DNA from: Paraconiothyrium sp. Pb-2020
Lineage: Eukaryota; Ascomycota; Dothideomycetes; Pleosporales; Didymosphaeriaceae
Assembly (NCBI GenBank): GCA_022419385.1
Contig: JAJUBI010000004.1
Location: forward strand, 1,612,001 to 1,676,000
DNA: 64,000 nt
Direction: 5' to 3'
This document shows positions 46,313-57,004 of this stretch, one piece after another. The position numbers and the translations under genes are program-made. Numbering within the stretch: position 1 is the first letter of the stretch; each line of letters begins with the position of its first letter. The notes under the pieces were generated by a model that did not search any database, was not told the origin of the DNA, and worked only from the letters and a program-made list of their open reading frames with translations.

Positions 46313-49250
46313 GTTTCTCGAGAAGATATTATTGCGACTCGGACAGCTTAGCGTATAATAGCTCTTAGTGTCTCTATTATTTAATACGTCGGTATCTTTC
46401 TCTTGTTTTCAGGAATTTGGGCTAAATCTTAGTACAAACAGAATAAAGGGGCTTTATTAGAAGTATAAAATTTACTTCCTATTTAGAATATTTAATAAGT
46501 AAGTTAGTTAGACTTGAGTGATGCTGTGGCATGTAGACAGAATCTGGTACGATTGAGATTGTAGCCAAGAGCTTTTGAGTAGATATGATACTGACATGGC
46601 AATTGGGCTAAAGTAGATTGTGGTCTGCATACTGAGAGAGCGATGTTGGTCATATAGTATAACGCATCATAATTTGGCCAGGTGTTTCTTAGAGGCAGCG
46701 AGTGTGTCGTGTATGTGATACTTGCGATATAAAATTGTCTAGAACTTTATGTATCACCTCAGCGGAACGAGTGTTTTTGCATTTTTTTGGTATCGCGAAG
46801 TAAGAGGTGTTCGTTTACACCATCACCGCACACCGCGTGATGCAACTCACCCGACACACTATGAGTCGAACATATAGCACCGGCACGCCCAACTTGCGGT
46901 AACCGAATCTGCCCGAGAAGCCAATTATCAAGACGTGGCGATACCTGTGTACCCAACGAAGATTTTCTTCCGTACTTTAAACCTCGTTCCGTCGTTTATA
47001 GCGCTTACACGCCACCTACCAAAACTCCCCTTTCGAACCCTGACGAAAAATCCAGATTCGCCATCTCGTCACGCAGCCGAGCCTGCAGAGAAACTCAAGC
47101 GAGACGAAGCTTCAGTAAGATCGTCACTTCTCGTATCGAGCTGTCAAGAGCGAAGAGGATAGTCTACGCCACAAACGGGTGCCACACGCGACCCACGAAT
47201 CAAGCAACGCCCCCTCCAGGCAGGCATCCTGCCTCTCGTCGGGACCGATTCTGCAAGTGGACCGATACCCGTCCTTACATACTGGCAGTCGATATGTGGT
47301 AGAAAGTAAGACCAAGCCTTCAGGGAACCAGACTCGTAACATGGAAGAGCCTGCCATCTGATCGGATATCCGGCCGCTTACAGAAGGGTTCGACAGTGGA
47401 GCGTCACGCGTGTGGCTTGATATCGATATCGGCACGTCACATCGTGGGGTCAGGCCGGCGAATCGGAGCGCCGGTGTGGCCTGCGGCGGTGCACCGTGCT
47501 TGGCTAAATTTAGCTGGGAACCGCATACCAGCGTCCCTTGAGAGGTGAGCTGCGAGTCTTGTTTGGATGGCAGTGTGGAACGCAGAGCCAGAGCGGAGGG
47601 AATGTAGAAAGCCGAAACAGCGGAGAGATGCCGCGGTGTGCTGCCGGGGGGCGTACCTGACGATCGCGTGTCAATCAGGACTGGAGGCGGGCGTGAGGGT
47701 TGGGCAGTTGGTGCCGGCGGCTCAAGCTGGTCGCACATGGCAGCAGTCTGGAAGCAGTGGCTGAAGGCATGGCCGCACTTGGACGGAGACGTCTCGCCCA
47801 GCGATGGGGAGCAGACTCTGCGCAGGAGGGCGGCAAAACCTGCTTTGAGGCAAGATGGGCAGCTGTGGCGCGAAAAGGTAGATTAGCCACAGGTGCGGTG
47901 GATTGGTGCACTGGGCCAGACAGGGCTCGTTGGGGTGGATGCTGACCGGGTACGGATGCCTTTCGAGGTCAATTGTTCGTCCTTTTTGCCTTTCTGTAAG
48001 TAGATCGGACGATGCCCAGGACGCGGAGGCGGTCATGGTGACGGTCACTGCGCCACTACGAGCACTCGAAGCAAGCTTCTCACGCGCTTGGCGGGCCTGT
48101 ACAAGCCTGGAGTGCAGTCTTTGTCGTCCTGGTTGCGTCGCGCCGCCGAAGATGTTCGCCCATCCAGCGCAGGTGCGACGTCGACGGCGGTTCGCTCGAG
48201 ATGGTGATGGCAGCAAGACATGTGGCGCTCTGATGGCTGCCCAGTGCCGTCTAGCCCGTTGAGGTGCAGGCAGCCCGGAGCCGAGCGGGCGCGGCGTGTG
48301 AATGGCCGGCGGCGGCTGATGACTGTGTGCCTGCACAGCCTGCGTCGCGGCCCCGGCTACCTATCCAGAGCCCACAGGCCGCGTGTGAGGCTGCCGCCCT
48401 CGCCGGACCACACTGCTCCCGCCCGCGATTGAATCGCGAGCGTGTTTCGCGAGTCGCTTCCAGTGCGCAAACAGCGGGCAGCAGGCGCCACAGCTCGTCG
48501 GATTGACGGCCTGTTTAATAGGAGCCTTGTGCCTCGCTGCGGCTGCGCTCTCTCGCTCGGCTCGACGGGGCGCGTGTTGCATTTCATCGGCGCTGCACTA
48601 AGCCCGCCCATCCAGCCACACATCTGGTGTCATCGGCACACCAGCCTTCGCCCAGACGCCCACCACCACCAAAGTGACGCTGCCTCCTCCTCTGCGCTCC
48701 TCTGCATTGCATCCCAGACGCTGCCAGCGCACACACGCAGTTCGGCCGCCCGCCTGCAGTGGCACCTTCCCATCCCGCCCGCCGCCTCCCAGCAGCAGCC
48801 CAGCAGCCAGCAGCACTGGAGCGTCCCTAGCGCCTCCACTCCACCAATCGCCCGCTCGCTCACACAGCCTCACTGCTTGGACCGCTGAGGCGCCGCACTC
48901 GACCTCTGCGCCGCACCACCACCACCCGCCCTACCTGCTGCCATTGCCCGTCGCATCGCGACCGCCGACGACCGCCTCACAGCACCACCCTCACCACCGC
49001 CGCTCAGCTGCATTGCATTCCCGCTGCGCGACATTCATCTCGCCTGTCTTGCAACCGGTCCCTGTCTTGGCTGAGAGCAAGTGCAGCCGCACACCCTGCG
49101 ACGCCAATCCTGGCCGCATCGCAAAAGCTGGCTCGCGAGCGCACCTGGCTCGTCCGGAGCATCTGTTGGCGCCGCATGCTCCCATGAGCACTAGCTGAAC
49201 CTGCGACCGACGCTCAGAGACTGCGCAGAGTGAAAACACTGCAATCCCAG
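46313..49250. other. AT-rich segment followed by GC-rich leader of the C2H2 gene
   Basis: 46313-46800 is AT-rich, with no gene. From about 47.0 kb GC content rises, and 48.2-49.2 kb is strongly C-rich on the + strand, with many overlapping frames on all strands that look like composition artefacts. This is most likely a long promoter and 5' leader of the C2H2 gene. Confidence 0.45.
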
Positions 49251-49324
49251 GTAGGTGCCATACCGCCGCGCCATGGCAATGTTTCAACCTGGCCGACATG
49301 TAGAGTCGCTAACACCCGTCCAAG
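49251..49324 (+). other. Probable 5'-UTR intron of the C2H2 gene
   Basis: CCCAG|GTAGGT donor at 49251, CGCTAAC branch near 49308 and TCCAAG acceptor at 49324, 36 bp before the start codon. Length is 74 nt, as for other introns in the window. Confidence 0.5.
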
Positions 49325-49360
49325 CATCAACCACATACCTCTTAACCCTCGCTACAATTC

Positions 49361-51172
49361 ATGGCTGCATCGGCTCGGGCCATCACGCCAACCCACACCG
49401 GCCCCTTCCCTGTGCCAAATAGGTCGGCCACGCCCAATTCGCACGCAGGCGCGACCTTTGGCACCCATCTTACAAAGTCACCGCGGGGCCTCTCGCCAAG
49501 ACGCTCGCCTCAGCCGCTCACCGGAGCCGCGGCGCTCCATGACGAGCGGCAACGACAACACCAACTGCTACGCCAGACAAGTCCCAACCCCGCGCACGCC
49601 GTCGTCCAGAGCCTCATCGGAACAGCTCAGTCAGCGGTAAACAGCTCCAAGGACGCGCCAGCGCACGCGACCGGCGCGATGGAGAAGACCCAAAAACCCC
49701 TAGTCATTCCCGAAGCGGGCGCGATGACGGGTGACAACATGCAGACGAGTCCCGTGAGCCTCTCCAGTTTTGGTTCAAACGACTCAAATAACGCTCCCAA
49801 CGCGCCTGCCATGGAAGGCTCCACCCCGCAGATCACAATGGAGGCCGCGTCCCAGCAGCATCAACAACAACCACATCCACCGCAGCAGCATCACCAGCAT
49901 ATTGCACCTAATCCAAACGAGAACCCAAGTAACCGTGCCTTCACCTTCCCTGGACCTTTGGCAGATCACGACCCCCGCGCGCCGACGCGCCAGATGAGCT
50001 TGCCCGGCTACCAGAACAGCCCAAAGTCGCCTTCGGCCAAGCGCCACAAGTGCCCGTATTGCGCTACCGACTTCACGCGACACCACAACCTGAAGAGCCA
50101 TCTTCTGACACATAGCCAAGAAAAACCGTATGAGTGCCCAACTTGTCAAGCTCGCTTCCGGCGTCTCCATGACCTTAAGCGCCATACTAAGCTCCACACT
50201 GGCGAACGCCCGCATACCTGTCCGAAGTGCGGTCGCCGATTCGCTCGCGGAGACGCACTTGCCCGACACAACAAGGGGCAGGGTGGCTGCGCGGGTCGTC
50301 GATCTAGCTTTGGAATCGACAACGAGGATATGGACGGAAAGGGAGAAGACGGGATGGATGGCGTCATCTATCACGACGGCGAAGGCGACGAAGATGACGA
50401 AGGTCGGCGTGTTAGTGAGCCGGTGCGTAAGAGGCAAAATACGGGAAGCTCTACGCAAGGTCCGTATCGTCAGCATTCCAGCACCTATCCACCTCTAGCT
50501 GCGAACCGCGGATCATATAGCAGTGCGAACAATCTATACCCGCCTGGACCTGCTGGCCCTTCCGGTAACCAGTCCACTAACATCTCGCCCAAACTAGCTC
50601 CCGGAAGTCTTTCGAATCTTCACTACACGGCGAGTCAAGCAAACATGTTCAGCCAGGGAGGGCATCCAATGACAGAAAGTCCCAAACCGCTTTCCCCGGG
50701 CCAGCAGGATCAACACCGCCTTGGTGCGCACGATGGCAGCATGGCAGGCTCGCGCTCGCCCAACATCCACCCGAACTTCCAACGCGCTCGAGGATCGCCA
50801 TCCATTGGCATGGCGCCTCCTCAGGCTAACAATGGTCCTCATCTACCTGCTTTGCCTGGATTGGCTCCTAGCATGCTGCCGAAGCAAGGTTCTCAGGGCG
50901 GTAGTAAGAACGGGCCAAGTATGCTTCAGCACCAACAGGTGCCATCGCAACCCGGAAGCGTGTCCAGCCCCGGCGCCAGCAGCAGTGGCAGCATGCGCGA
51001 GGTCATGGGTAACCAGGGGATCGACATGTGGCAATATGTACGGGATATGGAAGCCCGCATGGCAAAGATGGCACAAGAGCACGAGGCCAAAATGACCACA
51101 TTGCAGACCGAAGTCACTACTCTTCGGGCGCAACTTGCTCAGCAACATGCACACAATACTCAACAGCAATAG
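49361..51172 (+). CDS. C2H2 zinc-finger transcription factor
   Basis: An intronless frame of 603 residues from ATG 49361. Residues 1-225 are low-complexity and Pro/Ser/Gln/His-rich (QQHQQQPHPPQQHHQH). Three consecutive fingers follow at about 228-305: CPYCATDFTRHHNLKSHLLTH, CPTCQARFRRLHDLKRHTKLH, then CPKCGRRFARGDALARH followed by NKGQGGC. The finger 1-2 and 2-3 linkers are SQEKPYE and TGERPHT, typical DNA-binding linkers. An acidic segment (DEDDEGR) and a long Ser/Pro/Gly-rich region follow. The protein ends with a predicted coiled coil (DMEARMAKMAQEHEAKMTT...), suggesting dimerization. This finger set is conserved among filamentous ascomycetes, but I do not assign a gene name. It is a nuclear regulator; its targets are unknown. 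Confidence 0.88.
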   Translation: MAASARAITPTHTGPFPVPNRSATPNSHAGATFGTHLTKSPRGLSPRRSPQPLTGAAALHDERQRQHQLLRQTSPNPAHAVVQSLIGTAQSAVNSSKDAPAHATGAMEKTQKPLVIPEAGAMTGDNMQTSPVSLSSFGSNDSNNAPNAPAMEGSTPQITMEAASQQHQQQPHPPQQHHQHIAPNPNENPSNRAFTFPGPLADHDPRAPTRQMSLPGYQNSPKSPSAKRHKCPYCATDFTRHHNLKSHLLTHSQEKPYECPTCQARFRRLHDLKRHTKLHTGERPHTCPKCGRRFARGDALARHNKGQGGCAGRRSSFGIDNEDMDGKGEDGMDGVIYHDGEGDEDDEGRRVSEPVRKRQNTGSSTQGPYRQHSSTYPPLAANRGSYSSANNLYPPGPAGPSGNQSTNISPKLAPGSLSNLHYTASQANMFSQGGHPMTESPKPLSPGQQDQHRLGAHDGSMAGSRSPNIHPNFQRARGSPSIGMAPPQANNGPHLPALPGLAPSMLPKQGSQGGSKNGPSMLQHQQVPSQPGSVSSPGASSSGSMREVMGNQGIDMWQYVRDMEARMAKMAQEHEAKMTTLQTEVTTLRAQLAQQHAHNTQQQ

Positions 51173-52525
51173 GCTGAATAATTACTAAGATCTGGGTGGT
51201 ACGCGATAACGAATGTACCAATACGATCAACTTGCGAAAGCCAGCACCTTATCATGCGCCACAAAGCTGTATGAGCGCTCATTTCAGCGACAGGAGTCGG
51301 GAGGTGCGAGAATTGGCACCGAAGCAGCATCATCGAAATTAGGAGTTTAGGGGCACCGGGTAAGGTGCGGGTTCTCTGGAGCGTGTTCGAATTATCCCGT
51401 TCGAAAAGTCGATTACGGCAGCAACAGCACTGGGTACACCTCTGAGCTTTCCGGATGCTTCCAATACACGAAGTCCGCAAAGCATAATTTCGAAACATGA
51501 CTTTCGCTGGTGTTGTTGGGTCGGTCCTCTCTGGTTTACGGGTCTCACCCGTTGTATTTTTAGCGTCACATTTCTGCGTCTCTTGCTTTACGTTATGGGA
51601 ATGGCTGAGGTTAGATCTGGGATGGCAACGAGCATGTACAGTCTAGCCCGGAGCGTCTCTATTGGTGGATCTGGGAGACTGATGATGGGAGTTGGTGCTT
51701 TCTTTCGGGTGATACCTTATGGGGGCTATTGGGAGATTGGTTGGATTACGCTGGTGTACGTAGGAATGAGATCTCCGTTAACTTCATCTGGACCAGATGT
51801 ATGTGAAGTGTTATCGAATATGCTCAAGTGAGGAAACATGAAAGAAGATAGTCGGCGCTGATGAGAAGCAATGGGGGGCACCGGATGTTGTGCTTAGCGC
51901 TTGGTTTATATGTTTATGTACTTGCCAATGATATGGGCGAAGATTGGTAGAAGGCGTAGGGCTGTCTCAGCGAATCCTACCCCACCATCCCACCAAACCT
52001 CCGACAGCGAAGGCTGCGTGCGACACAAGCCATTGGCTCTCGGAGGACCTTGTATCTGGTTTCCGTCGTATCGCGCTTTCGATTCCAATATAATGCGGAC
52101 GAGATTACCGCGTCGTGGGCGCCATGGCCAGGATCATCTCAGCTCGCGTTCCCCACACCCTGGTCTCCGCAGGCGCGCCGTAACATGGCAGCACATCCTT
52201 GACAACGGACAGTAAACACGCCGGTGCCCAAGCTGGCAATTCCCTCGATCGCAATCAACAATTCCCCCGGCATATCCAAACCCCTGCTGCCAACCAGCGG
52301 TCCAGGCGCGCTGCTGTTGACGTCGTCTCGGACGAGTGAAACTCGTGGTTGCCGCCGCGATCTTTGTTGTCGTAAACACCACCGCTGGAACCGAGTCCGA
52401 CGTACTTCGAGCCGCTGCGCTTCTCCCCAGCAATTGACTGTTTCTACCCAAGGTGTGAGAGGCTTGCCCTGGACCTTGGTTCACCCGCCTATCAACCAAA
52501 GTTGGAGTCGCAGCATTTTGGAAGG
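51173..52525. other. Intergenic, C2H2 gene 3' flank to kinase leader
   Basis: No gene, repeat box or RNA gene recognised. Frames here are short and overlap on both strands. Confidence 0.5.
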
Positions 52526-52582
52526 GTGAGTCTGAGCTTGCGGAATGCACCCGCAGAGGGCGCCTGCTAACTTTCACCTCAG
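52526..52582 (+). other. Probable 5'-UTR intron of the GCK kinase gene
   Basis: GTGAGT donor at 52526, TGCTAACT branch near 52564 and CACCTCAG acceptor at 52582. It is 57 nt long and lies 268 bp before the start codon. Confidence 0.55.
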
Positions 52583-52850
52583 CAACGCTCCTACCGCCTC
52601 TCTACGGTCTCTTCGCCTAGAGAACACGCGCTCGCAGTGCTCCCGCCCGGCCGCATAGACGGCTGAACCTGTTCCCGCCCGCACACGCTGTCTTTCCCAT
52701 TGCGGCCTCGTCTGCCCCGCATACACCGACCTTTCCTCTCGAGTCGTTCGAAGCGCATCCTGCTATCGCCCAGCCTCCAAGCACGCGACTACATACGATT
52801 TCTTGGTAGACTCTCGCCTGATAGCACACGAACGAAAGAGTTGGATCAAC

Positions 52851-55288
52851 ATGGCGGAGGGTTTTACCGTGAGCGGTTCCGTGGACCCCACGACACTGTA
52901 CACAAAACAGCAATGCATAGGTAGGCGCACATGCAAGATAAGCCTCTGGGGCCATGCTGACGACATGCAGGTGGGGGCAGCTTTGGAAAAGTATATAAAG
53001 GGTATGCGCAGGCATCCTACTCTACTAATAGAGCGCTGATTCCCGCAGTATCGACCGAAGGACCGGCCAACTCGTCGCTATCAAGATCATCGATGTCGAA
53101 AACGCCGAAGATGAAGTCGACGATATCATCAGTGAGATCTCCATCCTCTCCAACATGCACTCGCCGTATGTTACCAAGTACTATGGCTCGTATCTGCACA
53201 ACACGGAACTGTGGATCGTCATGGGGTTTTGCTCTGGAGGAAGCTGCGCAGACCTGATGAGGCCGGGGCCAATTGACGAGAGCGAGATTGCCGTGATGCT
53301 CAAGGAACTGCTCATGGGTCTTTGCTATTTGCATGAAGACCACAAGCTGCATCGAGATATCAAGGGTGAGTTGCATCCTCCAAACATAGAGGTATCCGAT
53401 TAATGTATATGCAGCCGCAAACATCCTCGTGGGCTCCAACGGCCAGGTCAAATTGGCCGATTTCGGTGTCTCGGGCCAGCTCTCTGCGACCATGACGAAG
53501 AAGAACACATTCGTTGGGACTCCCTTCTGGATGGCCCCGGAAGTCATCAAGCAGTCCGGCTACGACCACAAGGCCGACATATGGTCGCTTGGCATTACCG
53601 CGCTCGAACTCGCGCGGGGCGAACCTCCATATGCCGACATACATCCCATGAAGGTCCTCTTTCTGATACCCAAGAATCCCTCGCCACAGTTGACCGGCAA
53701 CTTTACCCCGGCATTCAAAGAGTTTGTGAACCTCTGTTTGAGGAAGGACCCCAAGGAGCGACCGTCGGCAAAGCAACTACTGCAATCACCCTTTATCCGG
53801 AAAGCTGGGAAGCCGGCAAGGTTGCAGGAGCTGATATTTCGGTACCAGGAATACCAGGCGCGTCACCCCAAGCAGGCTGATTCGGAGGACGAAGACACCC
53901 CCGTGAAGAAGCGGGAACCAGTAAATGAAGAGCTGTGGGATTTTGGTACCATCCGTCCCATCAAGGATCGGGGAGGCAATGCGCTGAAGCCTATGAACGA
54001 GTCCGGTGCCAACGCCCGACAAGCGTCGCCCCAGAGGAAGCCTATCCTCAATCAGCGAGGTGGCGGTGGAGACGAGAACTATTACGGAGCAGCAGACACT
54101 GTTCGACCGAGCCCACCTCCATCTCCCACGAAGCGCTTAGCGAAGCTTGATATCCCAGCTTCTCCAATGAGCTCCTTGAAGACTGCGGTCCGAGTACCAT
54201 TACCACCATCTCCCGAGAAAAGATCGATCCCGCCACTACCCCCACCAACAGCACAAGAAGTACGGAAGTCACCAGTGCCAGCAGCCTTCTCGCCGCATCC
54301 CATGAGCCGAGGGATGGTCACGCCAACGAAATCGCCCGCACAACCTCGACGGCAAACACCGCTTGGTCGCGACTACGACGAATATCTACAACGATCAATC
54401 GCCGAAGACATGGCTGCTATGGAGATGACGCCCCGACGAGACCCGACACCTACGCGACATGCTGTACTTCCGCAGATGTCGATTCCTGAGATACCACCTT
54501 TCCGAGGCGGTCAACCTCAATCGTCGAGTAACGTCACATCTGCAAACCAAACCCAACCACACAGCCCTACACAGAATCAGAATCAGAACCAGAGTCAGAA
54601 TCAGAACCAGAATCGGAATCAGAACCAGAATCAGAACCAGAATCAGAGCCGGCGACCATCGCAGGTTCAGAAACCACTCCCGCCACTCGCTGGCCAGCAA
54701 CCGCTCCCTCAGCTCACGAACCAGACGCCGCTGTTATCATCACAACCATCACCGAACTCAGCATCGCCTCCTCGACCCGGCTCATCATCGTCATATGATC
54801 CTTTCGGTGGCCCCATGATCAACGACTGGAACAAAATGACGGGCGCACAAACACCATCCCACCCTCTCCCTCCCGCCCCACACGCCAACAAGCCCTCCCC
54901 CATATCGCGCGGCTCCTTCGGCCGCCCCAAGCAACCCCTCACCCCAGGCTCCCCCACCTCGGCCCCCACCGAAATCACCGCCCTCACCGGCGTCGTCCTC
55001 CCCGCGCTCGAAGCCGCCCTCTCCCGCCGCGCGTACCACCTCTCGCTCAAGAACAAAACCGAGGCCGCCCAGGCGCCGCGCGACTTGCACGCTTTCGTCG
55101 AGCAGAAGAAGCGCCGGCAAGAGTGCCACGACAGGGTGAAGAGGATCGTGGGCGAGCTGAAGAGGGGGTTTGCGGAGCTGGATGAGTGGGACGAGAGGGG
55201 TGGGGTGGGCATGGGGGGTGAGGTTTCGGGGTTTCTGGAGGGGTTTTTGGAGGAGGTTTTGGTGAGGGTGGAGCCGGCTGATGATTGA
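52851..55288 (+). CDS. STE20/germinal-centre-type serine/threonine protein kinase
   Basis: Four exons (52851-52920, 52971-53001, 53049-53365, 53415-55288) join in phase to 763 residues. The kinase domain covers about residues 17-275. It has the glycine loop IGGGSFGKV (split by two introns around a 31-nt microexon), VAIK with Lys46, the catalytic LHRDIKAAN, DFG in LADFGVSG and the STE20/GCK signature GTPFWMAPE. Past the domain come DFGTIRP, a Pro-rich linker, an Asn/Gln repeat and a conserved helical C-terminus. The family is that of fungal GCKs (Sid1/Kic1/Nak1 group) acting in septation or morphogenesis; which member it is cannot be fixed by eye. The small exons mean a simple open-frame call would miss the ATP-binding loop. 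Confidence 0.9.
54571..54650 (+). repeat. CAGAAT/CAGAAC hexamer repeat encoding Gln-Asn tract
   Basis: About 12 imperfect 6-bp units encode an (Asn-Gln)n tract with a few Ser/Arg interruptions in the linker of the kinase. Length polymorphism between strains is likely. Confidence 0.85.
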
Positions 55289-57004
55289 CGGGATTGATGG
55301 GGAGGAGGGTGGTGTGTGGTTGTTTGAGAGCGGGTGGGAGTATGATAGGATACTGTTTTGCATGCACGGGACTGGCGATTGGGGGTTTGAGGTACGGGTG
55401 GGATGGGCTAGGTTTGGGAGGGAAGGAAGCGTGGCGTTTTGAAATTGGCGTGATGAGGGTATGGCTTCCCCGCCTTGCCTTGCCTTTTCTTTTCTTTTGT
55501 TTTGTTAGGAATGGTATATCCCCCGTCTCATGTCGTCTCTTCTTTAAGCGGTACTTTTCGAATGGGCTTGTTAAGCTCTCTCTGCTGTGGATGTGAACCT
55601 CGGATTTTGCTGTGCGGCGAGTATCTTACGTGGAGCAGAGCGAGGTCTGTCAGAGGGTAAGGGTTGTGTATAAGGGTTGGAAAATTGCACGGTTTGAACG
55701 CAAGTAGTTATAGCTATACTTTAGCGCTATACACTGCGCCATGGCTTTGTGGAGAGCACCGATGGGTTACTTAGGTCGGACGGCTAATTACCCCCTTGAC
55801 TTCGTTTATATGGCACCCTTGTGCAGGTTGGCTGAGCTGCACTGTAAATAGGCGAGCCCGACAACACTGCTTTCTTTAGCGCCCGACGGGAGTGTTGTAG
55901 CTGCCTTAGCCTCGCATGCAAATAGCTTTGGAAGCTGCGATGGGTATCACGCACGTGTAGGTGGTTTGGTTACCGTTTGCTCTACTGCGGGTCTTCGTTG
56001 GGGTTACGTGGCGCTTCATACTTGGGGTCTACAGCTTTGTATGTTGACGGTTATGTTATTTTGAGTTAGTTCTTAGCTTGTGGTACTGCTGGGATTGCGG
56101 AGATGGACCTTTTTCACTGCTTTCTTAGCGTCGGCGGGGAGGGAAGATCGTGTAAGGAGTGAAGGATGTGATTGGCTTAGTCTACTATACTCGTAGTAGG
56201 GAAGGTCTGTAGTACTCTCTTTGCTGGCCTGAGCGGGGGTTTGCTTGGTGAGGTGTGTTTTGAACTGCACATGCGGGTTGTGAAGATAGTCTCCGGGGGC
56301 TTATGTATTTTGGAACTTGCTGTAAGTACGAGTGGTGTCTCTGGGGTATAAGGTGAGTGCACTTAGTGCCTATCTGATCCGGACAAGTGGATTGAACGTC
56401 GTCAATCTCATGGACCAGGCATTTTCTGATCTGTCCAATTTCTGTCTGTCTCTGACGGTGCTTCATCCTCGAGCTCGCGAGTCTCCTATCTCTATAATTA
56501 AGAGCGCATGCGAAGTGATCTTGGATAAACCAACCGAGCGCACTAATAATCTAGTTCGGATGAGGAGCTGGGTCCTGGCGCGCGTGATGGCTAAGACTTG
56601 GTCTGGGGCGCAAGATGCACATGTGGCGGGGTACGACACTGCATCCTCTAGCGCAGATGAGATGTTATGAGTGCTACTAGGATGGTATTCAACTAATCGA
56701 TTCAAGGGTTGGTTCATAGTGGGTGCGCAGGTTGAGTAACTTTGCAAGAGGGTGGCTAGAGTTCAGAGTATGCCCAAGTTTAGCTTTATTAAAGGTGGGG
56801 TTCTCTCACAGTGTGATAGCTGCACTTCGAGATAAGCAACGCGTGTAGGGATGCCAGCCTTGCCACGTCTGTGTGTGCTTATGGTAAGTCCGGCATCGTG
56901 TTGCTCCTGCTTTACTGGTATCCGGCATCTCTATGAGATCGAGATACGGATGTTACCTTTCACCTCAAGTATGCGACAGCCCCGTTCCTTGATTTGTCCA
57001 GCTG
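55289..57004. repeat. Intergenic with dispersed box A copies
   Basis: No gene recognised. Box A-like copies lie at 55861-55898 (hairpin form), 56115-56143 and 56637-56663, all + strand. A doubtful one begins near 55840. The sequence is G/T-rich on the + strand. Confidence 0.55.
55861..55898 (+). repeat. Box A copy as a perfect 8-bp hairpin
   Basis: ACAACACT (55861-55868) and AGTGTTGT (55891-55898) are exact reverse complements around a 22-nt loop that contains the box A core TTTCTTTAGCGCCCGACG. Canonical copies show a shorter ACTGC/GCAGT pair in the same place. Confidence 0.8.

Noticed and set aside
46595..46635. Inverted box A remnant (TTTAGCCC-like on the minus strand)
   Set aside because: The partial match is too short and lacks both arms.
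47124..48888. Many overlapping open frames in GC-rich DNA
   Set aside because: Frames occur on all strands at once, as expected from base composition; none has motifs or splice sites.
49238..49250. CACTGCAATCCC in the C2H2 leader as a box A copy
   Set aside because: Only the first ten bases match and neither the core nor the GACGAGCAG end follows; chance match at an exon end.
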